From: an uncultured Flavobacteriales bacterium
GTDB taxonomy: Bacteria; Bacteroidota; Bacteroidia; Flavobacteriales_D; Crocinitomicaceae
DNA length: 64,000 bases
Direction: 5' to 3'
Assembly: GCA_913054135.1 (NCBI GenBank)
Contig: CAJXJK010000017.1
Span: forward strand, 1-64,000
The translations under genes and the position numbers were made by a program. Below are positions 9,701-19,026 of the stretch, one piece after another (position 1 is the first letter of the stretch; each line of letters begins with the position of its first letter). The notes under the pieces were generated by a model that did not search any database, had not been told where the DNA came from, and saw nothing but the letters and a program-made list of their open reading frames with translations.

Positions 9701-10925
9701 TGTTGTTCAATCATTAACGGTCAACATTCCTAACGGACCAAGTGTGGTTAATCTGAATTTTGATTTAGAAGTAGGAACTGATTGGCAACTGGGAACAGAA
9801 GATGGATCTAGTCCTGCTCTGTACCGAAACAATTCGGGCCCTTCATACCCATATTCATCATTGGGAGGAGAAGTTATAATCACACAGGCGAGTCCTGGAT
9901 TAGACTGGTACTATTTCTTTTACAACTGGGTACTTGAAGAGAAAGGCTGTACGAGTGAAAGAACTGAGGTTATCGCTAACGTATCTTCTCAAGCAGACGC
10001 CAGTATAGATCCTGTATCTCCTTTATGTTCATCTGACACTCCTATTGCACTTACTTCTTCAGAAGCTGGTGGAATCTGGAGCGGAACAGGAGTAAACGGA
10101 ACTGACTTTGAACCTGGAACTGCAGGTGTTGGGAATCATACCGTATACTATGACATTAGCGGAACATGCGGAGACATAGACAGCATATCTATCTCTGTGG
10201 CTGATAGTTATGATGCAACAATTACAAATCCAGGAGTTTTATGTACGGATGCTTCACCACTCAATCTTATTTCAGCTGATGCTGGCGGAGTTTGGACTGG
10301 AACAGGAATCACTGATGCAAATGCAGGAACATTTGACCCTGCTTTAGCGGGAGATGGAACTCATACAATTGATTATGTTATTTCAGGATCTTGTGGTGAT
10401 TCTGATCAAATTGACATTATTGTAAACGAAAAGCCTGACCCATCAGTTGACCCGGCTGGACCTTTTTGCAGATACGAACAACCTTATCAAATGACAGCAA
10501 CTACAGCTGGCGGACAATGGAGTGCTGATTGCGGAGCATGTATCTCTCTTACAGGAGAGTTCTCCCCATTAATTTCGGGATCAGGAACTTGGCTGATATA
10601 TTATTCAGTTGGCGGGGTTTGTTCTGACGCGTCTACGACAGCTATTGCGGTTAGTGAATGTTTAGGTGTAGAAGAAAACGTTGGCCAAGGAATCAGTGTT
10701 TATCCGAACCCAACTAAAAACGAAATCACAATTGATTTTGGAAATGTATTTGAAGGCTCAATTAAAATTACGGACATGAGAGGTAGAGAAGTTTTCAATA
10801 AAAGCATCAATGAATCAAAAACTGAGCTCTTACTAAAAGACCACATTTCAAGGGGAACTTATATTCTGAGTATATTTGACGCCGATTTAAAAGCGGTTCG
10901 TACTGAAAAATTAATTATTCAATAA
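6753..10925 (+). CDS. Secreted M4 (thermolysin-like) metalloprotease with PKD, CUB-like and Ig-like repeats and a type-A T9SS C-terminal signal
   Basis: Zn motif GHEVTHGLT and ESGALNESFSDIFG; PKD WDFGDGNTSTD (x2); CUB-like CNYDYLEVFDG; C-term VYPNPTKNEITIDF...GTYILSIFD. Confidence 0.93.
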   Translation: MKTIKSLTGLATLLLFFSPTLNAQDVLTGHEAAAVFQKAEIVRTSKYSTAPSFIKFKANERIDFDDFQTWTKSAMKLDAGMGFTLLSTEKDRLGQKHYRYQQTWNGKLIEHAKWIVHVHNDKVISMNGLIFSSIQSSNAATLSESIALNQATDFIAADLYKWEIEIEEEHVKRESGNPDATYFPSGELLYVSSGGSYAPSSYRLAYKFNIYAHTPVSRHDIYVDASNGEIIYVNEVFHSIDVPGTAETAYSGSQTIIADSFGGSYRLRETTRGNGVNTYDMNEGTNYGNAVDFVDDDNIWNNANADLDEYATDAHWGAEMTYDYYWLEHQRNSIDDNGFALNSYVHYDVEYANAFWDGQRMTYGDGNGGTWDPLTALDIAGHEVTHGLTTFTAGLVYQAESGALNESFSDIFGTSIENFARPLNWNWDIGEDIGSPLRSMSNPNSFGDPDTYFGTNWASLTGGDNGGVHTNSGVQNFWYYLLVEGGTGTNDNSDAYTVNGLGFEEASDIAFRNLTVYLTDNSNYAEARFYAIQAAVDLFGGCTPQVEATTNAWYAVGVGPEYVSTVIADMDAPLTLGCSAPFTVDFSNLSSNGTTFEWDFGDGNTSTDISPSHTYLADGLYTIQLIADGGLCGIDTTEWIDFISVDPVNPCIVNMPDAGTGPIQTECNGTLFDSGGASDNYGADEDAQITVAPLGAATVDINFVLFDVEAGQSGSCNYDYLEVFDGPTTASPSLGVFCNNNIPTTLSSTGESLTFLFHSDGGVQDAGFQIDWNCNYPTVPPTADYISDTDTTCNGEIAFTDLSSDGPSQWLWDFGDGNTSTDQNPTHDYTVNGDYTVVLTVTNLNGNDSKTEIDFIHVDLPVAPGGTGDNICENQTADLTAMNNTGGDLIWFDSPTGGTQLFNGPNFTTSPLTTTTSFYVEESVTGAQETMGPADNTFGTGGFFSGDQHLVFDVTEPLLLKSVLVYADGAGDRIIELRDNFGVVVQSLTVNIPNGPSVVNLNFDLEVGTDWQLGTEDGSSPALYRNNSGPSYPYSSLGGEVIITQASPGLDWYYFFYNWVLEEKGCTSERTEVIANVSSQADASIDPVSPLCSSDTPIALTSSEAGGIWSGTGVNGTDFEPGTAGVGNHTVYYDISGTCGDIDSISISVADSYDATITNPGVLCTDASPLNLISADAGGVWTGTGITDANAGTFDPALAGDGTHTIDYVISGSCGDSDQIDIIVNEKPDPSVDPAGPFCRYEQPYQMTATTAGGQWSADCGACISLTGEFSPLISGSGTWLIYYSVGGVCSDASTTAIAVSECLGVEENVGQGISVYPNPTKNEITIDFGNVFEGSIKITDMRGREVFNKSINESKTELLLKDHISRGTYILSIFDADLKAVRTEKLIIQ

Positions 10926-11056
10926 AAATTGACCCAAAACGTTTATTAATAGGCGTTTTCATAGTGTCTGTCGATTAATTATCGTTTTATTGATGTTTTT
11001 TCCAACCAATGAGACTATAAAGGCGTTTAGGGTGTACAATGTAGAAAATCATTGAC

Positions 11057-11734
11057 TTGAAGAACATAGTTTACATATTAGTTTTGGTAGCCTTTTCAAT
11101 GGGAACTGGTTCGTGTGTTCCTGAAGTTGAAGTCCCAGATCAAAACAAGATTTATTTAAGTTTAAGTTTAAAGTATAATAAGACGCTTGACAAGACTTCA
11201 GCCACTGCCGCTTTCTTACAAGATAATTCTACAGGAGCAAAATTGGAGTTAGACAATGATGCCTCTATAACCTACAATGACAATAATCTAATTTTTGATG
11301 TAGTTGAAAAATGCTACGGTAAAGATTTCATTGGATTAGTTGAAGATGATTTCACATATATTGACCTAGACAATGATCAGTTGGTTAACTCATTGCAAAT
11401 GATCGACACTTTATATTTCGAAACAGCTTCTGATACTCAAAGCATATCAAACGAACTTATTCTAGATATCAGTACGCCACCTCTTGAAGAAGGAGAACAA
11501 TTAGAAGTTGATCTCATCAACATTGGTGCAGATTTTTCAACTACTCTTTACAGCACGACATTTAGCGGAAATCTTATGAATATTACTACTGACCAATTGG
11601 CTGATGTTCCTGTAGGGCAAATTATCATTGTGGTAAGAAGACTTAAGTACGAAGATCAATTAACTCAAAGTAAACTTGCCGGAGGTGAGCAATTCATTAG
11701 CTACGAAGTTCAAGACACTATCATCTTGAATTAA
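11057..11734 (+). CDS. Putative lipoprotein of unknown function (TTG start)
   Basis: MKNIVYILVLVAFSMGTGSCVPE lipobox-like; the start codon at 11057 is TTG. Confidence 0.6.
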   Translation: MKNIVYILVLVAFSMGTGSCVPEVEVPDQNKIYLSLSLKYNKTLDKTSATAAFLQDNSTGAKLELDNDASITYNDNNLIFDVVEKCYGKDFIGLVEDDFTYIDLDNDQLVNSLQMIDTLYFETASDTQSISNELILDISTPPLEEGEQLEVDLINIGADFSTTLYSTTFSGNLMNITTDQLADVPVGQIIIVVRRLKYEDQLTQSKLAGGEQFISYEVQDTIILN

Positions 11735-13029
11735 TCGTCATCCTCGTCATCATCTTCTAATAAATCATCAGAATAATCCAATTCAAGAGCATCTATCTTC
11801 TTAATGCTGGATCCCGCAATACCTTTTACTGCTCCATAAAGACCAGAAGTGTTTGCGATAACTTTTTCGATTTGCTTTTCTCTCTTTTTCCAAATTAATT
11901 GCATTGCCCGTTTCTCTTTGGCAAGATCTTCTTCTAAGATTTGAAAAGCGCCTATTATTGATTCAATTTGATGTCTGAATTCATTTCCTGTAAGATAAGA
12001 GTACAACATATGCATCTTATCACCTTTATTCTCATTAGCACTTAACGCAGTACTCACTTTTAAAATGCCCTCTCTAAGTGCTAAGGCCAAACTTTTAAAT
12101 TCTGAAAACGAACAAACCCAAACGCCATTCACCAAATTAAAAGTCTTTTGATCTTTAGGCAAGGTTTGAGTGATTAGCACAGCAACATCTGCACCAGCAG
12201 CAAGCATATCACCTTTTAATTTCTCAATCCAATCTCCTCCAAAATTTGATGTTCGCTTAGACTCATAAATAATCTTCCCTACAACTTCTTGGTTTTGATT
12301 TTTAATGCTCTGAACACAATCGGCACCCCTAATTCCTTTAGAAACTTCATCAATATCATCAAAGGGGAAAGTCGACCTTAGCTCGTCTTCGATAGCTAAC
12401 TCTTGAACTTCTCCTTGCAATTGCATACTCCCCTGCTCCATCTTACGTTTCATTTCAATGGCAGATTTCTTGGCATCCTCAATCTGCTTTTGATATTCTT
12501 TCTCTTTAAGTTCGAATTGACTTGCAATTTTCTCTTTAGCCTTTAATTCAAGAGCTTGTTGCCCCTGAAGAACTCTTTTTTGAATCTCCAAATCCATTTG
12601 CTCTTTGGCTTCCTTCATCTCCTGTTCTTTCTTTAAAAAGTCCAGTTCCTTTTGCTGCAATGATTTGTTTTCAGTTTTCTTTTTTTCTAAGTCTTCTCTT
12701 AGGTTTTTGACAATCACCTCCATGCCTTCTTGAGCATCCTTTTGAGCTTTTACTTTGGCTTCGTTTGCTAATCGCTCTCTATCTTCTTTTAACTTTTGAG
12801 CATATTCTAATCTTGCCTTTTCTTGGGCTTCGTCAAATCGTTTCTTTTGTTCTACAAATTCTTCTTTCTGCTTTAAGAGCTGATCCTTTTTTTCGCCTTG
12901 TTGTTTCAAAAAGTCTTGATGTTTTTTTTGAAACTCTTCGGTTAACCGCGCCTCAACTCCTTTAGCTATCGCTTCTTCAGGATTAAAAGAATGTCCACAT
13001 TGAGGACAAGAAATATTAGATTCACTCAT
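11731..13029 (-). CDS. DUF2130 family protein (coiled coil + C-terminal PD-(D/E)XK-like domain), acidic C-tail
   Basis: N-term CPQCGHSF zinc-ribbon-like motif, long coiled coil, then DCVQSIKNQNQEVVGKIIYESKRTSNFGGDWIEKLKGDMLAAGADVAVLIT, typical of DUF2130; tail DDLLEDDDEDDD. Confidence 0.85.
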   Translation of the reverse strand: MSESNISCPQCGHSFNPEEAIAKGVEARLTEEFQKKHQDFLKQQGEKKDQLLKQKEEFVEQKKRFDEAQEKARLEYAQKLKEDRERLANEAKVKAQKDAQEGMEVIVKNLREDLEKKKTENKSLQQKELDFLKKEQEMKEAKEQMDLEIQKRVLQGQQALELKAKEKIASQFELKEKEYQKQIEDAKKSAIEMKRKMEQGSMQLQGEVQELAIEDELRSTFPFDDIDEVSKGIRGADCVQSIKNQNQEVVGKIIYESKRTSNFGGDWIEKLKGDMLAAGADVAVLITQTLPKDQKTFNLVNGVWVCSFSEFKSLALALREGILKVSTALSANENKGDKMHMLYSYLTGNEFRHQIESIIGAFQILEEDLAKEKRAMQLIWKKREKQIEKVIANTSGLYGAVKGIAGSSIKKIDALELDYSDDLLEDDDEDDD

Positions 13030-13070
13030 ACCTTAAATTTAAGGACAAATTAAATAAATGATGACGTAAA

Positions 13071-13487
13071 TTATTTACGTTTTTTAGAAACAAAGATTTT
13101 ATTTCCTTCCATTGTTATTTTCCAACTATCATCAAATATTCTTGGTAAATAACGTAGATATAATTTTGTTCTTTGAGACAACTCAGTGTCTTCACCTTCT
13201 TTAAAAACACCAGTAAACTCAAAGACTTGAGTGTTTGGATGTTTCTCTCCATAGATTTGGATAATGGTGATGATTGTTCTCATCACTTTAAACACATCTC
13301 CTTTGTTCGTTAAGGCATATTCTTCGCCTTCATACTCTTCGTTAAGCACTCCAAATGCAATAACAGCATGCAGAATGTTTTCCTTTTTACGGGCAAAACG
13401 AACTTCATACTCCACTTCATATTCCGTCTCAAAGTGATACACTTGTCCGGTTGGAATATTGGGTTTTATGATATGATAAGTATCCAT
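13071..13487 (-). CDS. Hypothetical protein
   Basis: 138-aa ORF starting 3 bp after the upstream caspase gene on the same strand; no family recognised. Confidence 0.65.
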   Translation of the reverse strand: MDTYHIIKPNIPTGQVYHFETEYEVEYEVRFARKKENILHAVIAFGVLNEEYEGEEYALTNKGDVFKVMRTIITIIQIYGEKHPNTQVFEFTGVFKEGEDTELSQRTKLYLRYLPRIFDDSWKITMEGNKIFVSKKRK

Positions 13488-13490
13488 CTA

Positions 13491-16400
13491 TTAATTTCCA
13501 AAGATAATGTAATCTTGGCTAATATTTTCTTCTCTGGCCGTAGGAATTTGTTTTCCTTTGGAAAGGTCAGCAACAATGGTGTAAACGTGCGATCTAATTT
13601 CTGATACTGTAATGAATGGATCTCCATTTCCAACTTCTTCTGGATTATCAAGCCCTGATAGTAATGCGTAGGTAAATAGTCCGTTCTTCCATCTGTCAGA
13701 TTCTAAAGCATACTCGGCACCTCCGGCACTTGATATAACGGTAGCTCCAGATCCTTTTCTCGTATCTGAAAAGAATTCTTGCACAATGTTTATAGAGTTA
13801 TCTAAACCGACACCTTCTTTTTTTCTTACCCCGGTTAAACCTGACCTGAACTTGATATCTCCTTCAATTATATCTGCATCAGGAGCCTCTTCAATTTCTT
13901 CTTCATCTAACTCACCTGAGTGACAAGTATCCATGATTAACAGTTTTTTGTAGGCCTTTATTGAATTCAACAGTTCATGAATTTCAGCATATGCTAGACC
14001 TTTCTTTTTGGGTTTATCAAAATCTATGTCATAAGTACCGAAGTAATAATTGAACTTTTCATCCAAGATTCCGTGCCCAGCAATAAATACAATTGCTACA
14101 TCTTCGTGAGTACAATTAGCGAAAAATGATTTTAGTTCAGCAAAATTCGAAGTAGTCACCTCTTCATCAAGTAACATTTTTGGATAGATCTTGCGGTACA
14201 TTGAGCTGGTTTCACCTAATTTATTCATGACATCTTTTGCATCCTTAGTTGGATAAGTTAATTTGAAGCGTTCGTCTTGATACTCTGAAACACCTATAGT
14301 CAAAACATATAAATCATGTTTGATTGTGCTTCCTTCTCTTATGATATCTACTGTTTCATAAAGTGATTCTGCTCCATTTGTATTCACAGTTGAAAACTGA
14401 ATTCTGTTCTCGCCAATTACTAGAGGAACTTCAAATTCCTTTTGAATCGATTTGGTTTTGCTTTTTAAGACATAACCTCTTTCGCCAAAAATTGGAACAT
14501 TATTAACATAGACATGAATGCGCTTTATATTATACACTTCATCCCAGGCAGTAATAGAAATTGTCTCTGTTTCTTTTTCAGTCACGAGATCCAAATCTGT
14601 ATTCAATTTCACATTTGGGATCTGAAAGTCGAGGTTTAAATCACTATCCTTCAGCTTTTGTTTTCTCATCCTCTTTTTGTGCAAATAGAGATATGCCTTT
14701 ATGATTTGAGGAGGGCTCTTTCCTATTCTTTGAGCTATAATATCTGGACGATTGAGGTAGATGTCAAATTGCTCAAATGCCACCAACCTATTGTTCAATC
14801 TAAAAGCCATCCCTTTCAATGCCTTTCTTGAAGAAAGATAGTAGTTATCAGGTGTATAAATAGCGAATTCATTGTCTATTGTCCCTACATAAGTTGCTAC
14901 CAATTCACAGTTTGACGGATCGGTATATTTAATTTCTCCATCTTTTGAAGCTGAGAAAACTTTACCATTATTCACGTCAAAAAGAACCTTTCTAATTGCT
15001 GTTTTATGCTCATTCATTTGACACAACTTCTCTCCGGTTGCCACGTCCCAACTGATAATAGAATTATCAAAACTTCCCACAGCATTATTGCCACCAGCAG
15101 AGACTAGGATTGAGCTCTCTGCGTTAAAGTCAATGGAATTAATCATATTTATATGTCCTTCCAGCTTATATTGAGTCGTCCAATCTTCTACATTTCTGAT
15201 CATGATTGTTTTGTCCCAGGATGCACTGGCCAGATATTTACCATCCGGTGAAAACTTCGCTTCGCTCACACAAATTATTTGATCTTCAAATTTTATTATT
15301 TCTTCAAAAGTATTCAGGTCCCACACTCTGGTTGTTTGATCATATGAAGTTGAAACAATTAACGGTAAAGTTGGGTGAAAATCAATTGAAGTAATCAATC
15401 CAGTGTGTCCAACCAAATTCCCTTTGACTTCATTTGATTCTAAATCCCAAATTGTAGGACTCATTGATATCCCTCCGCCAGCAAGTAAATCTCCTTTAGG
15501 GGAAATAGCCATTGCCATTTGAATTTGGTAATTCGTAGCTAGTTTTCCCGTTTCAATTTTTTGTTCAAGATCGTATATCCCAACTGAAGAAGAAGAGTTT
15601 TGATAGTACAAGAATTTTCCATCATGACTAAATTCCATTGGCTTGAAACCTCTGATTCGATCCACTACCTTGTTTAATTTCAAATCCCACAATTGAATAT
15701 GGATATCATCTGTGGCAACAGCTAAGTATTCCTTTTTTGGATCATGAGCTAACCACGAAATTTGGGATGTTTTACCACTTAACTTTTTGAAAACCTTTTT
15801 CCTTTTTACATCATAAAATTGAATTTCAGCATTGGTCGCCATGATGAGGATCTCCCCTTCAGGATGAGCACAAATTGATTGAGCCGCGAACATGTCACTC
15901 TGCCAATCTTGAATTAATTTCATTTTGTTGTAGTTCCAAATCGTAACCTTGCCAACAACATCTGACAAGTATAAATAAGGCTTTTCGGTATCAAAAGTGA
16001 TATCCCTTACTTTCGCCGGAAGTTTTTCTGATTCATAAATGAACTTGTGTTTGTCGGTGTGATAAACCCTTAGTATATCATCATTAAATACACTTGCTAA
16101 GTATTTACCATCCTTTGATATTGACATGCCCGAAAACGGATAATTGTATTCATCAAACAGCTTCTCAGTTCTAACTGTAGATTCTGATGCAAGACTGAAA
16201 TATTTCAAATTACCTAAATGATCTAAAGAGTAAACTAGTTGTTTATTCGTGTCTAAGCACAGATCTGATGCAAAATCATCATCTGCATATTTAGTCTCAC
16301 CGCTTTCTATGGTCGTTATTGCCAAGTTATGTTTTCCGCCAGCAACATAAACTACCTTCTTCCCATCCTTTGAAAATGCGATTCCGCTCAAGGCCATACG

Positions 16401-16742
16401 TCCTCCATTATGCCGAAACACTTCCTCACCAGTTAGCACATTCCAAACGACGACTTCTCCCTGAGTAGAATTACCTGCTAAATGGATATTGTCTGTGGAG
16501 AAAATGATTTCATTCATTGCACCATCAAACCCTGATAAGGTTCGATACTCTTGGGTAGTGGCTATTTCCCAGATTTTTATGACTTTGTTATTTCCAGATG
16601 ATGCTAAAAAACGCCCATTAGGACTGGTCACCATTGCATTCACTTGCTCTGAATGCCCAGTAGTTAAAACCACTTCGGGCTTCACTCCAGCAAACGAACT
16701 TAAAGATGCTAAGAAAATAATATGGGCCAAGAAGATCCTCAC
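13491..16742 (-). CDS. Exported WD40 beta-propeller protein with C-terminal caspase-like (C14) domain
   Basis: Signal peptide MRIFLAHIIFLASLSSFAG; WD40 repeats (SPNGRFLASSGNNKVIKIWEI, FHPTLPLIVSTSYDQTTRVWDL); caspase His FIAGHGILDE and Cys LLIMDTCHSGEL. Confidence 0.9.
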   Translation of the reverse strand: MRIFLAHIIFLASLSSFAGVKPEVVLTTGHSEQVNAMVTSPNGRFLASSGNNKVIKIWEIATTQEYRTLSGFDGAMNEIIFSTDNIHLAGNSTQGEVVVWNVLTGEEVFRHNGGRMALSGIAFSKDGKKVVYVAGGKHNLAITTIESGETKYADDDFASDLCLDTNKQLVYSLDHLGNLKYFSLASESTVRTEKLFDEYNYPFSGMSISKDGKYLASVFNDDILRVYHTDKHKFIYESEKLPAKVRDITFDTEKPYLYLSDVVGKVTIWNYNKMKLIQDWQSDMFAAQSICAHPEGEILIMATNAEIQFYDVKRKKVFKKLSGKTSQISWLAHDPKKEYLAVATDDIHIQLWDLKLNKVVDRIRGFKPMEFSHDGKFLYYQNSSSSVGIYDLEQKIETGKLATNYQIQMAMAISPKGDLLAGGGISMSPTIWDLESNEVKGNLVGHTGLITSIDFHPTLPLIVSTSYDQTTRVWDLNTFEEIIKFEDQIICVSEAKFSPDGKYLASASWDKTIMIRNVEDWTTQYKLEGHINMINSIDFNAESSILVSAGGNNAVGSFDNSIISWDVATGEKLCQMNEHKTAIRKVLFDVNNGKVFSASKDGEIKYTDPSNCELVATYVGTIDNEFAIYTPDNYYLSSRKALKGMAFRLNNRLVAFEQFDIYLNRPDIIAQRIGKSPPQIIKAYLYLHKKRMRKQKLKDSDLNLDFQIPNVKLNTDLDLVTEKETETISITAWDEVYNIKRIHVYVNNVPIFGERGYVLKSKTKSIQKEFEVPLVIGENRIQFSTVNTNGAESLYETVDIIREGSTIKHDLYVLTIGVSEYQDERFKLTYPTKDAKDVMNKLGETSSMYRKIYPKMLLDEEVTTSNFAELKSFFANCTHEDVAIVFIAGHGILDEKFNYYFGTYDIDFDKPKKKGLAYAEIHELLNSIKAYKKLLIMDTCHSGELDEEEIEEAPDADIIEGDIKFRSGLTGVRKKEGVGLDNSINIVQEFFSDTRKGSGATVISSAGGAEYALESDRWKNGLFTYALLSGLDNPEEVGNGDPFITVSEIRSHVYTIVADLSKGKQIPTAREENISQDYIIFGN

Positions 16743-16749
16743 TCAAACG

Positions 16750-17841
16750 CTATTTAAAGTAACGGAAATCTTGTCCATTTTTGATTTTCAGCACACTTTC
16801 ATAAATCAATTTAATCCCATTCTCAACATCATCTTGATGGGCCATTTCAACAGTTGTATGCATATATCTGAGTGGTGTTGAAATTAGCACTGAAGGCACT
16901 CCTGAATTTGAATATGCAAATGCATCAGTGTCAGTTCCGGTTGATCTTGAAGCTGCTGCTCTTTGAAAAGGAATCTTTTTAGACTTAGCGGTATCCATTA
17001 CTAATTTCAATAGATTATTTTGAACAGCAGGACCATATGTGAGAACAGGACCTAAGCCGCATTTTAAATCACCTTGAACAATTTTACTAATCATTGGTGT
17101 GTTGGTGTCATGACATACATCTGTCACGATAGCACAATCTGGTTGAATTTTTTCGGCAATCATTTGGGCTCCTCTTAACCCAACTTCTTCTTGTACAGCA
17201 TTTGTAATATAAAGACCGAAAGGTAATTTATCTCCATTCTCTTTTAGTAATCTAGCTACTTCGGCAATCATGAAGCCGCCAATTCTATTATCAAGAGCCC
17301 TTCCAACAAACTTATTTTTATTCAAAATCATAAATTCATCTTCATACGTAATGACACAACCAACGTGAACACCAAGCTTTTCAACCTCTTCTTTTGACGT
17401 ACATCCGACATCAAGAAAAATGTTCTTAGTAGTTGGAGCTTGCTCTTTGCCTCCTCCTCTTGTATGAATTGCTGGCCATCCAAAAACTGCTTTAACAATG
17501 CCTTTGTCGGTATGAATATTAACTCTTTTTGAAGGTGCTATTTGGTGATCAGAGCCACCATTTCTTCTTAAATAGATGAAACCATCTGCATTTATGTAAT
17601 GAACAAACCAAGAAATCTCATCCGCATGAGCCTCAATAACTACCTTATATTTTGCTTTAGGGTTGATGATACCTACTACAGAGCCATAATTATCCACCCA
17701 ATAGTCATCAATATATGGCTTCAAATACTTGAGCCACAATTTTTGACCTTCTTTTTCAAATCCAGTTGGTGATGCATTATTTAAATAGTCTTCTAGGAAT
17801 TGATAACTTGATTTCTTAAGGACAGTCTTCTTTTTAGCCAT
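16750..17841 (-). CDS. M42 family metallopeptidase (glutamyl/endoglucanase-type aminopeptidase)
   Basis: VIEAHADEISWFVHYI, LDNRIGGFM, NAVQEEVGLRGA, SRSTGTDTDAFAYSNSGVPSVLISTPLRYMHTTVE. Confidence 0.92.
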   Translation of the reverse strand: MAKKKTVLKKSSYQFLEDYLNNASPTGFEKEGQKLWLKYLKPYIDDYWVDNYGSVVGIINPKAKYKVVIEAHADEISWFVHYINADGFIYLRRNGGSDHQIAPSKRVNIHTDKGIVKAVFGWPAIHTRGGGKEQAPTTKNIFLDVGCTSKEEVEKLGVHVGCVITYEDEFMILNKNKFVGRALDNRIGGFMIAEVARLLKENGDKLPFGLYITNAVQEEVGLRGAQMIAEKIQPDCAIVTDVCHDTNTPMISKIVQGDLKCGLGPVLTYGPAVQNNLLKLVMDTAKSKKIPFQRAAASRSTGTDTDAFAYSNSGVPSVLISTPLRYMHTTVEMAHQDDVENGIKLIYESVLKIKNGQDFRYFK

Positions 17842-17915
17842 TTTTAATTTTTAGTATGATAATTGCAATATACCTAATTAAACTATAAATTAGCATTCTA
17901 TATTAAGCAAAAATT

Positions 17916-19016
17916 ATGTTCAAAAAATTGACTTGCTTGACCATTTTAAGCGTATGTGTAATCAGCTCTTATGGTCAAAAAGATTCTACAAAAACACTAG
18001 GAGGAGGAGATGTTGATCAAACAACAATGGACTCGCTCGGATTAGTAAATCCAGAATTACAAAAAAAGTATAACGCAGGAGTAAAAGCATTCACGGCCAA
18101 AAGCTACATGGATGCTGTTCAACGATTTACAGAGGTAATATTGATGGACGAAGCTCATGTTGATGCCTACTTTTATAGAGGGCAAGCTTTTAAAGGCCTA
18201 TCAAAAAGTTCTGAGGCAATTGCAGATTTTGACAAAACAATCGTCTTAGATCCTAGCAGAGCAGAAGCAGCATATTTTAAGGGATCAATTTTGCTTGATG
18301 ATCAAGATTATGAAAATGCAGCCAAAGCTTTTGATAAGGCGTCAGGAATGGACAAATCAAGCGAAAAGTACCCTTATTACAAAGGAGTTTCGGAATTTCA
18401 AATGGGAATGTATGAACTAGCGGTGAAATCTTTTGATGAAGCCGTTAAAAGAAAATCAGACTATGCATATGCATATAACGACAGGGGATCTGCGAAGATG
18501 CAGACTGGAGATATTGACGGAGCAATTGCGGATTATAAAAACGCAGTTAGACATGATGACTACTTATCGTTTGCTTACAATAATCTCGGATCTGCTTACA
18601 AGGCAAAAGAAGATTATAAGAGCGCAGACAAATACTACACTGAAGCTTTAAAGAGAGATACCAAGTATCATGTTGCTTACAACAATAGAGGAACTGCAAG
18701 ATATGAAGCAGGAAAGTATAAAGACGCCTTAAGCGATTACTCAAGAGCAATTGAAATTAATCCTAAGTATGCCTTTGCTTACAACAACAAAGCTTCGGTC
18801 TACATCCAAATGGAAAATTATAAAGAAGCAGTTAAGAACTGTGATAAAGCGCTTGAAATACAACCAGAATTTATGGAAGCCTTCGTGAATAGAGGAATTG
18901 CTAAAGAAATGCTAAAAGATATTGATGGAGCCTGTGCTGATTGGCAAGATGCTTTCATCTTAGGATCTGAGAATGCTGAACAATATGTTAACGGACCTGC
19001 TTGTACAGGAAAATAA
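17916..19016 (+). CDS. TPR-repeat protein (exported)
   Basis: Signal peptide plus multiple TPRs (e.g. AYNNRGTARYEAGKYKDALSDYSRAIEINPKYA); C-term CDKALEIQPEFMEAFVNRGIAKEML. Confidence 0.9.
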   Translation: MFKKLTCLTILSVCVISSYGQKDSTKTLGGGDVDQTTMDSLGLVNPELQKKYNAGVKAFTAKSYMDAVQRFTEVILMDEAHVDAYFYRGQAFKGLSKSSEAIADFDKTIVLDPSRAEAAYFKGSILLDDQDYENAAKAFDKASGMDKSSEKYPYYKGVSEFQMGMYELAVKSFDEAVKRKSDYAYAYNDRGSAKMQTGDIDGAIADYKNAVRHDDYLSFAYNNLGSAYKAKEDYKSADKYYTEALKRDTKYHVAYNNRGTARYEAGKYKDALSDYSRAIEINPKYAFAYNNKASVYIQMENYKEAVKNCDKALEIQPEFMEAFVNRGIAKEMLKDIDGACADWQDAFILGSENAEQYVNGPACTGK

Positions 19017-19026
19017 AGACTTTATA

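Noticed and set aside
10936-10959. AAAACGTTTATTAATAGGCGTTTT palindrome after the M4 protease
   Set aside because: Imperfect, no clear loop or T tract; possible weak terminator but not enough support.
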